A DNA stretch of 19,448 bases from Candidatus Kapaibacterium sp. (GTDB taxonomy: Bacteria; Bacteroidota; Ignavibacteria; Kapaibacteriales; Kapaibacteriaceae): NCBI GenBank assembly GCA_030830285.1, contig JAURNF010000207.1, forward strand, positions 1-19,448, given 5' to 3'. Positions within the stretch are counted from its first letter, which is position 1. Every line of letters starts with the position of its first letter. The translations under genes were made by a program, and so were the position numbers. The notes below the pieces were generated by a model. The model had not been told where the DNA came from. It saw nothing but the letters and a program-made list of their open reading frames with translations, and did not search any database. This document shows, piece by piece, positions 7,401 to 15,613 of the stretch.

Positions 7401-9910
7401 ACGGGGGTCGGCAACGCATTGATCGTCACGACGATAATGGTATCTCTGTAGCAAGTGGTATCTGATGAACGCCAAACTCTCACACGCACAGTATCAATAC
7501 CAGATGATGACCAGCGTACTGAAATCGCACTGTCACTGACCGTGCCACTTACAACGCTACCCTTTGATGGGGGCGTCCACCGAAACGACGTGTTTACCCC
7601 AGCGCTCACTCCAAGAGAGGTAATGTCACTTTGGCATGCGGCACGTCTATCTCCGTTCGGTATTGTCACTCCAGGAGGAGTACACAAAGAGCCATTGGTG
7701 AATACCGCCAAAAAGCCATCATAGTTGCCTCCTATCATTGATTGGTGACTTCCAGAAGTAGCAATGTTGGTAGCTGAAATCGTCTCGCCAGACAGAACAT
7801 AGTCGCCCGTGAGGGTCAATGCCAGGTCTGTAGCTCTATCATAGGAAGGCCCTCCATAGTATGTACCCCATCGGCGTATACCTACGTCAGAAAACAACGT
7901 TAAGAAGGCGTCAACCCAGCCGCCGAGGTTTGGCTGGTGGCTACCCGACGTGGAAATGGCAGCAGAAGACTCTGTTTGGCCGGCAACTACAATGTCACCA
8001 GCGGATGTGACGGCAAGACCATGAGCCAGATCCTTGCTTGCCCCACCATAGTATGTCCCCCAACGGCGAACACCGGCACCAGTAAAAACTGCTAAAAATG
8101 CGTCTGAACCTCCACCGATCGTTGTCTGGTGACTCCCGGCCGTGGAGATGGCATTGGCAGAAAGTGTTTCTCCTGTAATGACAATGTCTCCCCCAGGAGT
8201 TACAGCTAGTGAAGGGGCATTATTCTCGTCGGTTGCCCCGTCCTTACTTGATCCGCCATAGTAAGTCCCCCAACGGCGAACACCTGCGTTCGTGAAGACA
8301 GCCAAGAATGCATCTCTAGCGCCACCATACGTCGGCTGATGGCTACCAGCAGTGGCGATCGCATTTGTAGATTCAGTATAGCCTGCCAGAGCTATGTCAC
8401 CGGCGGAAGAAACGGCAAGTGCCATTGCCCAATCTTGACCGGATCCACCATAGTATGTTCCCCATTTGCGAGCACCAGCCGAAGTGAATACTGCAAGAAA
8501 TCCGTCACCGTTCCCGCCGTTAGCAACTTGGTGGCTGCCGGCCGTGGAGATAGCGTTGATTCCCCCAGTACTACCTGCTATAAGAATATCATCTGCGGGC
8601 GTAACCTCAACTGCAGTTCCGATATCCGACGACTCTCCGCCATAATAGGTAGCCCATTTTCGCACTCCAGCAGCAGTGAACGCCGCGACGAAGGCGTCCT
8701 GATAGAGTCCCTTTGCCTGTTGATGACTCCCAACCGTCGCAATGCCGTTTGCTGACACAGCCATGCCCGTCATAACAATGTCGCCTGATGACGTCACTGC
8801 AACATCATGGGCAACGTCCGATAAATCACCGCCATAATATGTACCCCATTTGCGCGCGCCTGCTGATGTAAACATGGCGAGGAAGGCATCTCCAAATGCT
8901 ATGGAGTACAAGTTGTCATTGCCACCGTACGTAATCTGATGACTGCCGGCCGTAGCAATGGCGCTTCGCGAACGGGTGCTGCCAGCCATCACGATATCCC
9001 CGACAGATGTCACGGCAACAGCTCGGCCAACATCTACTGAATCCCCACCGTAAAACGTTGCCCACTTGAGCTCGGGAATGGGATCTATGACAAGGGTCTC
9101 ATCAGTCAGAGCCATGTCAATGCTAGCCAAGGATAATCCGTATTGATGCTCACAACACGTGCGATAGAGAACGTCGATCTCACGCCCGGTACCTTGGACA
9201 TAACTGCGCGGAAGCGTCTCTGCTATTGGTCCATGCTTGACGTGTATGAAGATAGAATTGGCCGCAAGTGACGTGCTATCGGCGCCGTGGTAGCGCCATT
9301 GAATCGAGGCAACATTTCCACCTGGACGCACGATGAATTGATACTCCGGATTACCAGCTTCGTCAAGGAACCACTCTATGTCGATCTTCGGCCATACGTC
9401 ATGGTATGTCACGCGTTCAAATCCACGGACACCAGTTGCGCCCTGCTCACCGTTGCTTTGCTCGGTGATATGCGTGTAGTAGTTGAGATAGTCCTGACTT
9501 GCTCCCGTTGCGGTGATTGTTGGCTTGGGATGAGCTCCAACAAGCTCGATGTCGACACGGTGGAAGTGATACGCGATCTCTTCGCTGGGACGAACTTGAA
9601 ACTTCCTTGGAAGCATATGTTCGACTGAATCTAATGGCAATTCGCTGCGGTTCACAACGTAACTATCGTACGAGAAGCCGTTATCGCGAAGCTGGATGTT
9701 AAGTCCGGGCCGCACGACCAGATATCGGACGTCCTTGTTAGGCTTGCCATTCTGATCACCTATCTGACCCTTGTTCTCCAAGTACAAGCGTTCAGCAGAG
9801 CGCTTCTCCTGCGCCATTAGTGCAATCGTTGACAAGAAGACGGCACTACAGAGAGCGATTGTTGCTGTTATGCGAGGCATTGTCGACTTCACTGCTGGTG
9901 TTGATTTCAT
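4418..9910 (-). CDS. Giant SBBP-propeller, PKD/Ig-like protein with a T9SS sorting domain
   Basis: This is a complete 1830-residue protein. Residues 1-33 are a signal peptide ending LMAQ, with a possible internal start at Met11. Residues 41-280 resemble the N-terminal domain that often precedes SBBP repeats (ENKGQ motif). Seven SBBP repeats follow (about 281-740), each opening with W(G/A)T(Y/F)YGG and holding GDI..(A/T)G and AGSHQ, enough for one seven-bladed propeller. Then come about five PKD-like modules (746-1178), Ig-like modules (1180-1490), a choice-of-anchor-D-like module (about 1495-1600), a cohesin-like region (1605-1740) and a C-terminal type-A-like sorting domain (1755-1830, with LDLSALGAGIYTIAL). 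In T9SS systems such a domain directs export through the outer membrane and is usually cleaved. It is therefore a likely surface or secreted protein; binding target unknown. Its start overlaps the FecR gene stop by four bases (ATGA). Confidence 0.93.
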   Translation of the reverse strand: MKSTPAVKSTMPRITATIALCSAVFLSTIALMAQEKRSAERLYLENKGQIGDQNGKPNKDVRYLVVRPGLNIQLRDNGFSYDSYVVNRSELPLDSVEHMLPRKFQVRPSEEIAYHFHRVDIELVGAHPKPTITATGASQDYLNYYTHITEQSNGEQGATGVRGFERVTYHDVWPKIDIEWFLDEAGNPEYQFIVRPGGNVASIQWRYHGADSTSLAANSIFIHVKHGPIAETLPRSYVQGTGREIDVLYRTCCEHQYGLSLASIDMALTDETLVIDPIPELKWATFYGGDSVDVGRAVAVTSVGDIVMAGSTRSRSAIATAGSHQITYGGNDNLYSIAFGDAFLAMFTSAGARKWGTYYGGDLSDVAHDVAVTSSGDIVMTGMAVSANGIATVGSHQQAKGLYQDAFVAAFTAAGVRKWATYYGGESSDIGTAVEVTPADDILIAGSTGGINAISTAGSHQVANGGNGDGFLAVFTSAGARKWGTYYGGSGQDWAMALAVSSAGDIALAGYTESTNAIATAGSHQPTYGGARDAFLAVFTNAGVRRWGTYYGGSSKDGATDENNAPSLAVTPGGDIVITGETLSANAISTAGSHQTTIGGGSDAFLAVFTGAGVRRWGTYYGGASKDLAHGLAVTSAGDIVVAGQTESSAAISTSGSHQPNLGGWVDAFLTLFSDVGIRRWGTYYGGPSYDRATDLALTLTGDYVLSGETISATNIATSGSHQSMIGGNYDGFLAVFTNGSLCTPPGVTIPNGDRRAACQSDITSLGVSAGVNTSFRWTPPSKGSVVSGTVSDSAISVRWSSSGIDTVRVRVWRSSDTTCYRDTIIVVTINALPTPVISGATSVCDDSRHVYRLPSNVGRMYAWQTSASGSVQGSSAADSVVVSWRRVGSGPDTLRVRETVVASGCSKDTLLDVQVQPRPTPMITGPSTLCDGGTAVYSTPQIAGRAYAWRVSSRGSIQGSSTSDNISAQWSNAGSGLDTVFLRETNVATGCAKDTLLVVRVNALPAHVITGTASTCAGKLESYTVSNASSSNLRWTLPSNVTLVSGTTTSSTITLRWEAAGTFDLKVQATAVSTGCTKDTVLRVSAGQSPNVGVTGAASVCLSDGKGKVYSVEQGVSGTQYAWTVTPASRGSIVSGASTNQVTIDWLQRGTATLRASVTGPTGCTRDSLLAITVEDSLRPTITSASGFAMCQGDSLRLDAGSGYASYTWYEGTTVVGTARYYTTTKAARYVVQVSNGGCSGSSTAITTTVNALPTVTVSESPAGTLLATTNAGQAQYQWYNAATTPWTPLTGATQATYAPATSGTYGVDVTNTTTGCVSRSTAYTITIGPPPADPVVTAVQSAITVCRGYTANARVVITGGKPPYRITWTLAGTGTVLNRDVDYILVPMTTDGVLRCSVIDANDRSDSADIAITVVPVPTVQISQVAPDRLLANCDNPAATYQWYTVDSTGWRVIAGATQQSYSPANDGQFGVEASTECTVRSSSFTFVAPPPQKLVVNDYDFGSLPVDDLINASGGHVGSVQVYNRTGIYLELTGASTDDTSTFVVPQQWPRRMNDGDTAEIAVRFVPQDKRAYTTKLNVTTNTTYSGTGTITGTGRDLLPDERVTQVILRPTRSEVEPGDTISVMLMVSVERPVQTAGAAGRYLSTIQWDYRVLEPLPSPGMGYDTSGTYAVANVSNGFRQQNQVQLYRFRFRAKQAEVDSTSIIFSGAKGFVWQDDRKAYPALVDSVVRVRVCRDGGPQLIGRMLTPSIVRATPSPARNVVDVELQGPVAGTLELSTADGRRVISRIISEDTKRVQLDLSALGAGIYTIALTTPRGVDHVPLIVVP
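4421..4648 (-). other. T9SS C-terminal sorting domain (type A-like)
   Basis: These are the last ~75 residues of the giant SBBP protein. They begin at the IVRATPSPARN boundary and contain the usual beta-sandwich signatures GTLELSTADGRRV and LSALGAGIYTIAL. The same boundary (IVRATPTPA) is the last thing visible of the LamG protein at the left edge, so that protein very probably has this domain too. Confidence 0.8.
4680..4995 (-). repeat. Paralogous C-terminal segment, copy B
   Basis: This is the partner of 55-370 at a constant offset of 4625 bases. It encodes residues of the 1830-residue protein that include FRFRAKQAEVDSTSI and SGAKGFVWQDDRKAYPALV. It is a direct repeat on the same strand, placed at the same point of the domain order in both proteins. 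Confidence 0.9.
6377..7675 (-). repeat. Array of about five PKD-like modules
   Basis: The array covers residues 746-1178. The units are about 82-88 residues long. Most share a P..(V/I)(I/T)G...(V/T)C opening, a YAW-type tryptophan, a GS(I/V).(G/S)(S/G) turn and a GC.(K/R)D(T/S)LL end. Such arrays usually act as spacers that hold a binding head away from the surface; that role is inferred here. Confidence 0.8.
7691..9070 (-). repeat. Seven SBBP (beta-propeller) repeats
   Basis: YGG-centred openings begin near residues 283, 355, 419, 483, 547, 617 and 681, a period of 64 residues with two units lengthened to 70 and 72 by insertions. Each unit ends with D.FLA.FT.AG.(R/K). The count of seven matches a closed propeller. 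Related DNA is visible between units, for example the codons for WGTYYGG. Confidence 0.88.
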
Positions 9911-10785
9911 TCCCTACCTCGCTGCATACAGTTCTTCAACAAGACCTCTGTCATTTCTCCATCAGTGTCGCGCAGCTGCGACGTATATATCCTTCGTGCA
10001 TGCTCGTAGTAGCCTTGCTCTTCGTAGAGAGCACCGATGAGAATGGCACAGACGGCTTGACCATCACGGTCATTCGCACTCTGACATTCCAGTTTTAATG
10101 TTTGCACTTGAGCAGCAAGCTCTTGTGCATCGTCTCGTGATGCAACCATAATACACCGAGGCTTCGATGCTGTTGCGATATCACGCTCATGCTGTACTGT
10201 CCAATACACACATCTGCCACGAGTGGCCTCCGTTAGGATACTTGCATCAAGACGAAGAGTCGTATCACTTGTCGTCTTAACTAGCAACAAGCTGTCGTCG
10301 TCATTGCGTATCAGCACTTCGTAACGCCCTGTGTATCCTCGCACGGGCCGCCACGATAGTGCTACGTCGGCAGAATCGGTGATCAGATTCGGCGGCCACA
10401 CAGCTGCGACGGTTTGCGTGCGATACACCGTACCTGTCTCGGATGCAGTTACTTCCTTTTCGTACGCGTTCGCATACACGTACTTGGCAACTCGCGATAA
10501 GGTCGACGAGGCAGTCTTTCCACCGAACATCGTGTCGGTTCTATGTACGCCTGGACTCTTTAGCTCCCGCATTCCACCCTTAGATGAGAGCAGCGCAACG
10601 TACCCGCCATGACCAATCTTGAGCACTGTATTTGATGGGAGAAGAGCACCTGCTTTAATCTGCTGCTCTTTTCCGCCATACTTTGCTGTCGCCTGTCCAC
10701 GTGTGCTGAGCACACGAATGTCGTCGCCTGCACGTACAACGAACGATGCTGCGATGGCAACAGCTACGAGAATTGAGATGTTCAT
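9907..10785 (-). CDS. Exported FecR-domain protein
   Basis: The protein has 292 residues from ATG 10785. I chose this start over the longer frame beginning at 10854 because it places a clean signal peptide (MNISILVAVAIAASFVVRA) at the N-terminus, overlaps the upstream stop as ATGA, and has AAGGA 8 bases upstream. Residues about 20-85 match the FecR fold (IRVLSTRGQATAKYGG, then a glycine-rich GHGGYVALLSSKGG stretch). Next comes a beta-rich, fibronectin-like part (about 125-210), then a helical, TPR-like tail (about 220-290; GALYEEQGYYEHARRIYTSQ). Classical FecR proteins relay iron signals to a sigma factor, but no sigma factor or TonB receptor is nearby and there is no transmembrane anchor. 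A structural or sensing role in the periplasm with the adjacent CHASE2 protein is more likely. Its stop overlaps the start of the giant SBBP gene by four bases. Confidence 0.85.
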   Translation of the reverse strand: MNISILVAVAIAASFVVRAGDDIRVLSTRGQATAKYGGKEQQIKAGALLPSNTVLKIGHGGYVALLSSKGGMRELKSPGVHRTDTMFGGKTASSTLSRVAKYVYANAYEKEVTASETGTVYRTQTVAAVWPPNLITDSADVALSWRPVRGYTGRYEVLIRNDDDSLLLVKTTSDTTLRLDASILTEATRGRCVYWTVQHERDIATASKPRCIMVASRDDAQELAAQVQTLKLECQSANDRDGQAVCAILIGALYEEQGYYEHARRIYTSQLRDTDGEMTEVLLKNCMQRGRE

Positions 10786-12047
10786 GAAGCATTTCCTTGA
10801 ATACGTTCCTGCATTCGCTGATTGCGTCGAGATACACGGATGCGACGAACACATCGGCGGATACGACCATAGATCGATCCTGCTGTCCCATCGTAGACAG
10901 TAGCGAGATCGAGACAGAGGACAGCACAGGCTACACTTATGTCGATCGGCAGAATTCGATTATGATCGAGCAAAAGGACTGCAAGTGCTGTAAAGATTCC
11001 AAGTAGCAAAACGATCTGCGCGAAGCGCGCTATTGTTTCACCCACCGAATGAAGTCGTTCTGTAAGCGTGCGGTAGATCGCGAGGATCGATATCGTAATG
11101 AGAAATGCAATAATGACATCGTAGATGCCATCGAACTCCGCAACGATATCGTTATGAAGGAGCATCGATAACACGGTCGCATGAATCTCTACTCCGTATG
11201 CATCAGGCCATGTACGTCCCACATACGAGCGATTGAGTGGCGTAAAGAATCGATCCTCGATCGACATGGTATCGCCGATGCGATTGCCCAAGAATCCGAG
11301 TAGAATAATTCGCCCACGGAACATCTCCGGATCCACCTGGCCAGACACACAGTCGCTCCACTCTGCGGTGAACCACGTCCTCGTTCGCTGATACTTGATA
11401 AAGAGCTCTTCATCAAGATTCGTCAGGATTGATGTGTCACGCAGAAACCGACGCGCGAGCGACAAGACGATCGATGGTGATACTGTATCTCCGTAGATGC
11501 CCGTAGGCTCCCAGTAGCGTATCGTCTTGAATGTCGATGAGGCTGGAAGATTCACGTTCGCAAAGGTGATACCCGAATAGCGGCGCAGAACGCCACGTTC
11601 GCATCCATGGTAGACAATCTCATCATCCTCAAGAGCTCTATTCTCGAGCACCTCCCCCATAACAATATTGGGTCGATCACGAATCACAGCAGCAAGTGCT
11701 TCAGCACCCAAGGAATCAACGGGCGAGGTAAACATGGCATCAACGCCGATGCACGCAGCACCGGTATTGTAAAGCACATCCAGCGTCATTGCGAGCTCAG
11801 TACGGCTTGCGTTGCCAATGTTGACAAGGACGATCGATGTATCGATGCGAGGTGAATCGTCATCCTGGATTTGTGAGGTAATAATATCTGTGTACTCAAA
11901 CTCACGCAACGCAATCTCAATCGGAGCGAGAAACTCTACATTGAGTGGGAGCAGCGTGATTGCCCATGCCAAGAGCACTACTATCACGCTCTGATGCAGT
12001 AGTCCGTCTGGAGCAATAGCCGACCATATGTCAAAACGACGCTTCAT
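10782..12047 (-). CDS. CHASE2-domain membrane protein without an output domain
   Basis: The protein has 421 residues. A first membrane segment (about 20-38) is followed by a large extracytoplasmic CHASE2 domain (about 45-305) with the family-like DTSIVLVNIG strand, GRIILLGFLGN, RFFTPLN and YGVEIHATVLSMLL. Three closely spaced membrane segments follow (about 307-326, 341-361, 366-384). This is the usual CHASE2 layout. In known proteins it is followed by a kinase, cyclase or GGDEF domain; here only a basic tail of about 37 residues rich in arginine remains. The protein could therefore be a sensor whose partner is separate, or a membrane scaffold. The start overlaps the stop of the upstream barrel gene by one base (TAATG), and the stop overlaps the FecR start by four, so translation is probably coupled. 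The ligand is unknown. Confidence 0.9.
   Translation of the reverse strand: MKRRFDIWSAIAPDGLLHQSVIVVLLAWAITLLPLNVEFLAPIEIALREFEYTDIITSQIQDDDSPRIDTSIVLVNIGNASRTELAMTLDVLYNTGAACIGVDAMFTSPVDSLGAEALAAVIRDRPNIVMGEVLENRALEDDEIVYHGCERGVLRRYSGITFANVNLPASSTFKTIRYWEPTGIYGDTVSPSIVLSLARRFLRDTSILTNLDEELFIKYQRTRTWFTAEWSDCVSGQVDPEMFRGRIILLGFLGNRIGDTMSIEDRFFTPLNRSYVGRTWPDAYGVEIHATVLSMLLHNDIVAEFDGIYDVIIAFLITISILAIYRTLTERLHSVGETIARFAQIVLLLGIFTALAVLLLDHNRILPIDISVACAVLCLDLATVYDGTAGSIYGRIRRCVRRIRVSRRNQRMQERIQGNAS
10794..10798 (-). promoter_or_regulatory. Shine-Dalgarno AAGGA for the FecR gene
   Basis: AAGGA lies 8 bases upstream of ATG 10785, inside the end of the CHASE2 coding sequence. It decides the start over the upstream in-frame ATG at 10854. 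Confidence 0.65.
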
Positions 12048-14287
12048 TACTTCACGATGACTTCCTGCAGTGAGGCCGCTTTGTAAATGGATATGCCCGT
12101 TGGGTCGTCATGTTCAATGCGCGCAGATAGCCATGGCTGATCTACGCGTGTCGTAGTCATGTCATTGAGGAGGATGTTAATCAGCTCTTGAGTTGTTGTT
12201 GCGCTTGATTGGGTCGACTGTATCGATCGCACAGCTGTAGCGCTCAGATTTGTGCGTACACCCTGACGGTAGTGTCGCTCAAGAATGCTGACCAAGGAGC
12301 GTTGCTGATCCGCAAGGAATGCTGAGGATGCAGGCAAATCGAGGAGTGACACAGACGTGTATATCGAGTCACCACGTTCTGCCGTTGCCGGTGTGAGCTC
12401 ACGGACGCGAATTGGGATGACACTTGTGGCATTGCTGCGTTGTGCCTCAACTGTCTGACCAGATGATGATGTTACACGGAGTGATGGAATCAGCTTTGCG
12501 CCATCCCCAACTGGCAGACTTTGAAGGCTTGTCCCGATCTCTGACTGTGGCCCATCAAGTGGGACATCCCATCCCTCACGCGCGTCAGGGAACAATGCAT
12601 CTCCGGCATTGATGACTGCACGCACTGGCTGCACCATCTTACCGCCAGTATTACCACCGAGCTTCACCTGATAATCAAGCGATGCAATGCTCTTTGTTTC
12701 TCCTAAGTCAATCCGGACGCGGACGCGAATGCTATCAGGCTCTACAGAGACGTACTTATCCTCAAACTGGACGAAGTCAACAACACGAGGCTGGTCGTTG
12801 AGATAGAGCAAGGCCATTCGCTGGTCGTACTGAGATGGCAGACCACCAGCATATAACGTCCGTTCTTCCTTCGTCGCCGCTCGAATCGTGAAACTCGTCA
12901 GTGGGATACCCCAGCGGCGGTACAAGTGCTCACGTACTTTCACAGCACGCTCGAGTGCAAGCGCGTCTGGATTCGACTCACTTTCGTGTGCAAAGCCAAC
13001 AATCGTCAACTTGGACACTGAACCATCAGCAAACCGAGATCCTACAACATTGAACAGATGCTTCTGATACAGACGCGTAAACGAGCGCTCCTTCATAAAG
13101 GTCTGCTTTCGCTCTGGGCTCACATCGATGTACTTATTGACGACATCGACATTCGAGGACCCTTGATTGAATACGACTGCGTACATGATCGGGAGATAGT
13201 TCACCTGCGGTGACCGCACGACATTGATGCGGTCAAGTGCCGTTGAAGCAATCACACCATTCGAACGCTGATATATACCGTCAATGGTCACGATTGTTGT
13301 GTCAACACGAAGTGTATCCTCACAACCGCATTCGCCGGTGATCGGATTGATGCGAAGCACTGTGCCTTGAGGACAACGCTTCGAGACAATCTCACCGTTC
13401 ACAATCTGCTGACATGGATCCAGTTGAACCGTTGGAGCTGACGTAAAGGCAAGACTCAACGATGCGCCGAAACTCTGGATAGACCATGATCCTGGTTGCT
13501 CTGTCGCTACACCCGTCGCTGGGTCAACTGTACGGGACGTGACGTTCGACGAAAAGCCGCTTGGCTGAAATCGGTACCAGATACCGGGAGTCAGAATAGT
13601 CGTCCCAAGTGCATTGAGTCGAATGTCATACGACAGCCCCGCACTCATGGCAACACTCAGAGAGGCTACGTCTGGGATTTGTCCGCTATAGATGTTGCGA
13701 TATGGGAGCTTCTCTTGTGTCGAAGGATCGATGAAATAATATCCATCACGAATCAAGTCTGACCCGAGCTCTTCACGTTGCACAAGTGAAGAGCTTATCG
13801 CATACCCAACTCTTGCTCCGAGTCCCACACGAAGTGCAGATGTCAGCGCGATCCGTGGCAAGACATCCACATAAACATCAGAACGCTGGAGTTGCATTGT
13901 GTAATTGATGAGTCCATCGCGCCCCTGATTTGTCTCAGGATCGTTAACGTAGGTAGTAGCTGCAAACGCAGTGTTGAGCCCTCGCTGTTGATAGCCAACA
14001 CCGAGACTCAGGGTGAGAAGCGATGCAAGACTCGGGATAGGTGGCATCTCTACTGTAAGCCCAGCATACATCGTCGAGCCATTCGCAGCACCAAAGTCGG
14101 TCGGACAGCAATATCCAAGCGACGTAAGCTTCGCGAACTTGGCCGCATGTAGGTCAATGTCATATCCTGCTGTTGCACCGTACCGCACATCAGACTGTGC
14201 AATCACCTGTGTGAACGAGCCTACCATGATCCATGCGAACAGGCAACACCCAACAGCAATCACAAAATGAGCATGTCGTTTTACCAT
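12047..14287 (-). CDS. PorT-like outer-membrane barrel fused to degenerate OmpA-like modules
   Basis: The protein has 746 residues. A signal peptide (about 1-31, ending VIAQ) is followed by a probable eight-stranded PorT-like barrel (33-282) with alternating strands such as LTLSLGVGYQQRGLNTAF and a final strand SLSLAF ending in phenylalanine. A cysteine-rich linker (PCQQI...CGCED, about 291-323) leads to a first OmpA-like module (364-498; VVFNQGSSNV, LTIVGFAHESESN, ALERAVKVREHL) in which the usual peptidoglycan-contacting Asp is His. A beta-rich middle (500-640) and a second, very degraded OmpA-like module (about 644-735; FLADQQRSLVSILERHY) follow. The parts sit in the outer membrane and periplasm. 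Peptidoglycan binding is doubtful, so the modules may serve protein contacts with the other OmpA-like products of the operon. It overlaps the upstream gene by 7 bases and CHASE2 by 1. Confidence 0.85.
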   Translation of the reverse strand: MVKRHAHFVIAVGCCLFAWIMVGSFTQVIAQSDVRYGATAGYDIDLHAAKFAKLTSLGYCCPTDFGAANGSTMYAGLTVEMPPIPSLASLLTLSLGVGYQQRGLNTAFAATTYVNDPETNQGRDGLINYTMQLQRSDVYVDVLPRIALTSALRVGLGARVGYAISSSLVQREELGSDLIRDGYYFIDPSTQEKLPYRNIYSGQIPDVASLSVAMSAGLSYDIRLNALGTTILTPGIWYRFQPSGFSSNVTSRTVDPATGVATEQPGSWSIQSFGASLSLAFTSAPTVQLDPCQQIVNGEIVSKRCPQGTVLRINPITGECGCEDTLRVDTTIVTIDGIYQRSNGVIASTALDRINVVRSPQVNYLPIMYAVVFNQGSSNVDVVNKYIDVSPERKQTFMKERSFTRLYQKHLFNVVGSRFADGSVSKLTIVGFAHESESNPDALALERAVKVREHLYRRWGIPLTSFTIRAATKEERTLYAGGLPSQYDQRMALLYLNDQPRVVDFVQFEDKYVSVEPDSIRVRVRIDLGETKSIASLDYQVKLGGNTGGKMVQPVRAVINAGDALFPDAREGWDVPLDGPQSEIGTSLQSLPVGDGAKLIPSLRVTSSSGQTVEAQRSNATSVIPIRVRELTPATAERGDSIYTSVSLLDLPASSAFLADQQRSLVSILERHYRQGVRTNLSATAVRSIQSTQSSATTTQELINILLNDMTTTRVDQPWLSARIEHDDPTGISIYKAASLQEVIVK

Positions 14288-15576
14288 GAAGGCGTGCTTT
14301 CGATGATAATGAAGACTGTTCGTGAATAGAAGCGTGCCTCAGGCGTCGATTGGCCATCTGGCAGCTTGAGAACATCAACAGAGCCAATTCCTCGGACTTC
14401 GTCGATGTTTGCCCGTGTCACAACGTCAGAATATCTCTCGAGCACACGATTCGACGCCTGCTGCGCACGTGATTGTGACAGAGTCTGATTGACCTCTGCC
14501 GTGCCGGTTGAATCAGCATATCCTAGCACGCGAATCCGCGATGTTGGCAGTACGTATCCATCATCAGCAATCACTGAATCGATAATGCGGATGTGATCAG
14601 GGCGGAGCTCTGAACTATTGCGATCAAACAAAATGAGGTTGTATTGATGGATTTCCTTCCCACCAACAACCTTCCCACTCTTCTTTCGATACAGATTGAA
14701 TTGGTCAACTGGAATGCGCACTGCCTCGGACAAGTATTTCTTGTATTCATTATTAACAATCGTTACCTGAGCAGATAGCATTTCATCAGTTGTTGGCTGA
14801 TGTTCAATATCTTCCTCAAGATGCCAGCGTATCGGAGCAGATGGAAGTTCCACGTCCAAGTAGCTAAAGAGTGGGCTCTCAGCATCGAGCTGCCACGTCA
14901 TCAGCTGCAGCTCGTTAATGTTCTTCATGTTACTCTGAATCTCGAAGTCAAGATTTGGCGGAGTCACTGTTACAGTCGTATCACGAATGATGAGCGGCTG
15001 CACGATATTCCAATCACCGGTGAACGATACTCGCCGACTCTCGTCTGCGAAGCGTAGGTCTGATTCGGTGACGCGTGAACGCACCGGCTCACCGACTCGT
15101 ATACGACCCTTTGCTTCAGGATATCGCGATTCGAGGTACGCCAACACGTTACGTGCACGCATATTCCCGAGACTCTCATCTTCATCAATAGCTGTCCCAC
15201 CATGAATCGTAATCGTCTCGTTAGGGTGTCGCACAAGGCGACGTCCAATGACGTTCATGATATTGTAGTATGCACTGATTGTTGAGCGCGTCCCGCTCGC
15301 CGACTGCATCGAAAACTCGCGAAAGTCATACAGAGCTGCCTCATCAGGCGTAAACTGCACGTATCGGCTCGGGATCGTCGATGAGCCTTTCTCGAAGAAG
15401 ACATATGGAAGCAGCGGAAGTAGCGTAGTACGCTCAATTTCTTCACGCACAATCCGCACATTCGACACTCGCTGACCATCAGCTTCGACCCCGTAGACAC
15501 GAAGCGATACATTGGGCTGTGCATGCAGAGGCAGAACGCAGCAGATCGCAATCAATACAAGCAGGCAACGCTGCAT
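14281..15576 (-). CDS. Periplasmic protein with two OmpA-like modules
   Basis: The protein has 431 residues from ATG 15576. The frame is open to 15663, and an ATG at 15609 is possible. I prefer 15576 because AAAGGA lies 6 bases upstream and it begins a compact signal peptide (MQRCLLVLIAICCVLPLHAQ). Residues 57-185 form a degenerate OmpA-like module (YVFFEKGSSTI, NMRARNVLAYLE, ADESRRVSF). Residues 190-310 are a beta-rich middle with a WQL strand. Residues 311-425 form a canonical OmpA module (LILFDRNSSELRP, GYADSTG, LSQSRAQQASNRVLE, FYSRTVFII). Asp354 and Arg419 are at the positions that bind diaminopimelate in OmpA-type domains, so peptidoglycan anchoring is likely. The layout matches that of the gene cut by the right edge. 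The 7-base overlap with the barrel gene suggests the two work together. Confidence 0.88.
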   Translation of the reverse strand: MQRCLLVLIAICCVLPLHAQPNVSLRVYGVEADGQRVSNVRIVREEIERTTLLPLLPYVFFEKGSSTIPSRYVQFTPDEAALYDFREFSMQSASGTRSTISAYYNIMNVIGRRLVRHPNETITIHGGTAIDEDESLGNMRARNVLAYLESRYPEAKGRIRVGEPVRSRVTESDLRFADESRRVSFTGDWNIVQPLIIRDTTVTVTPPNLDFEIQSNMKNINELQLMTWQLDAESPLFSYLDVELPSAPIRWHLEEDIEHQPTTDEMLSAQVTIVNNEYKKYLSEAVRIPVDQFNLYRKKSGKVVGGKEIHQYNLILFDRNSSELRPDHIRIIDSVIADDGYVLPTSRIRVLGYADSTGTAEVNQTLSQSRAQQASNRVLERYSDVVTRANIDEVRGIGSVDVLKLPDGQSTPEARFYSRTVFIIIESTPSW

Positions 15577-15582
15577 GAATCG

Positions 15583-15588
15583 TCCTTT
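15583..15588 (-). promoter_or_regulatory. Shine-Dalgarno AAAGGA for the double-OmpA gene
   Basis: AAAGGA is 6 bases before ATG 15576, in the 37-base gap after the caspase gene. The upstream ATG at 15609 has no purine-rich site before it. A TCCTT lies just upstream of this site, but the loop between them would be too tight for a convincing hairpin. Confidence 0.6.
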
Positions 15589-15613
15589 CAAGGAGGGATA
15601 TGTTTTCATTTCG

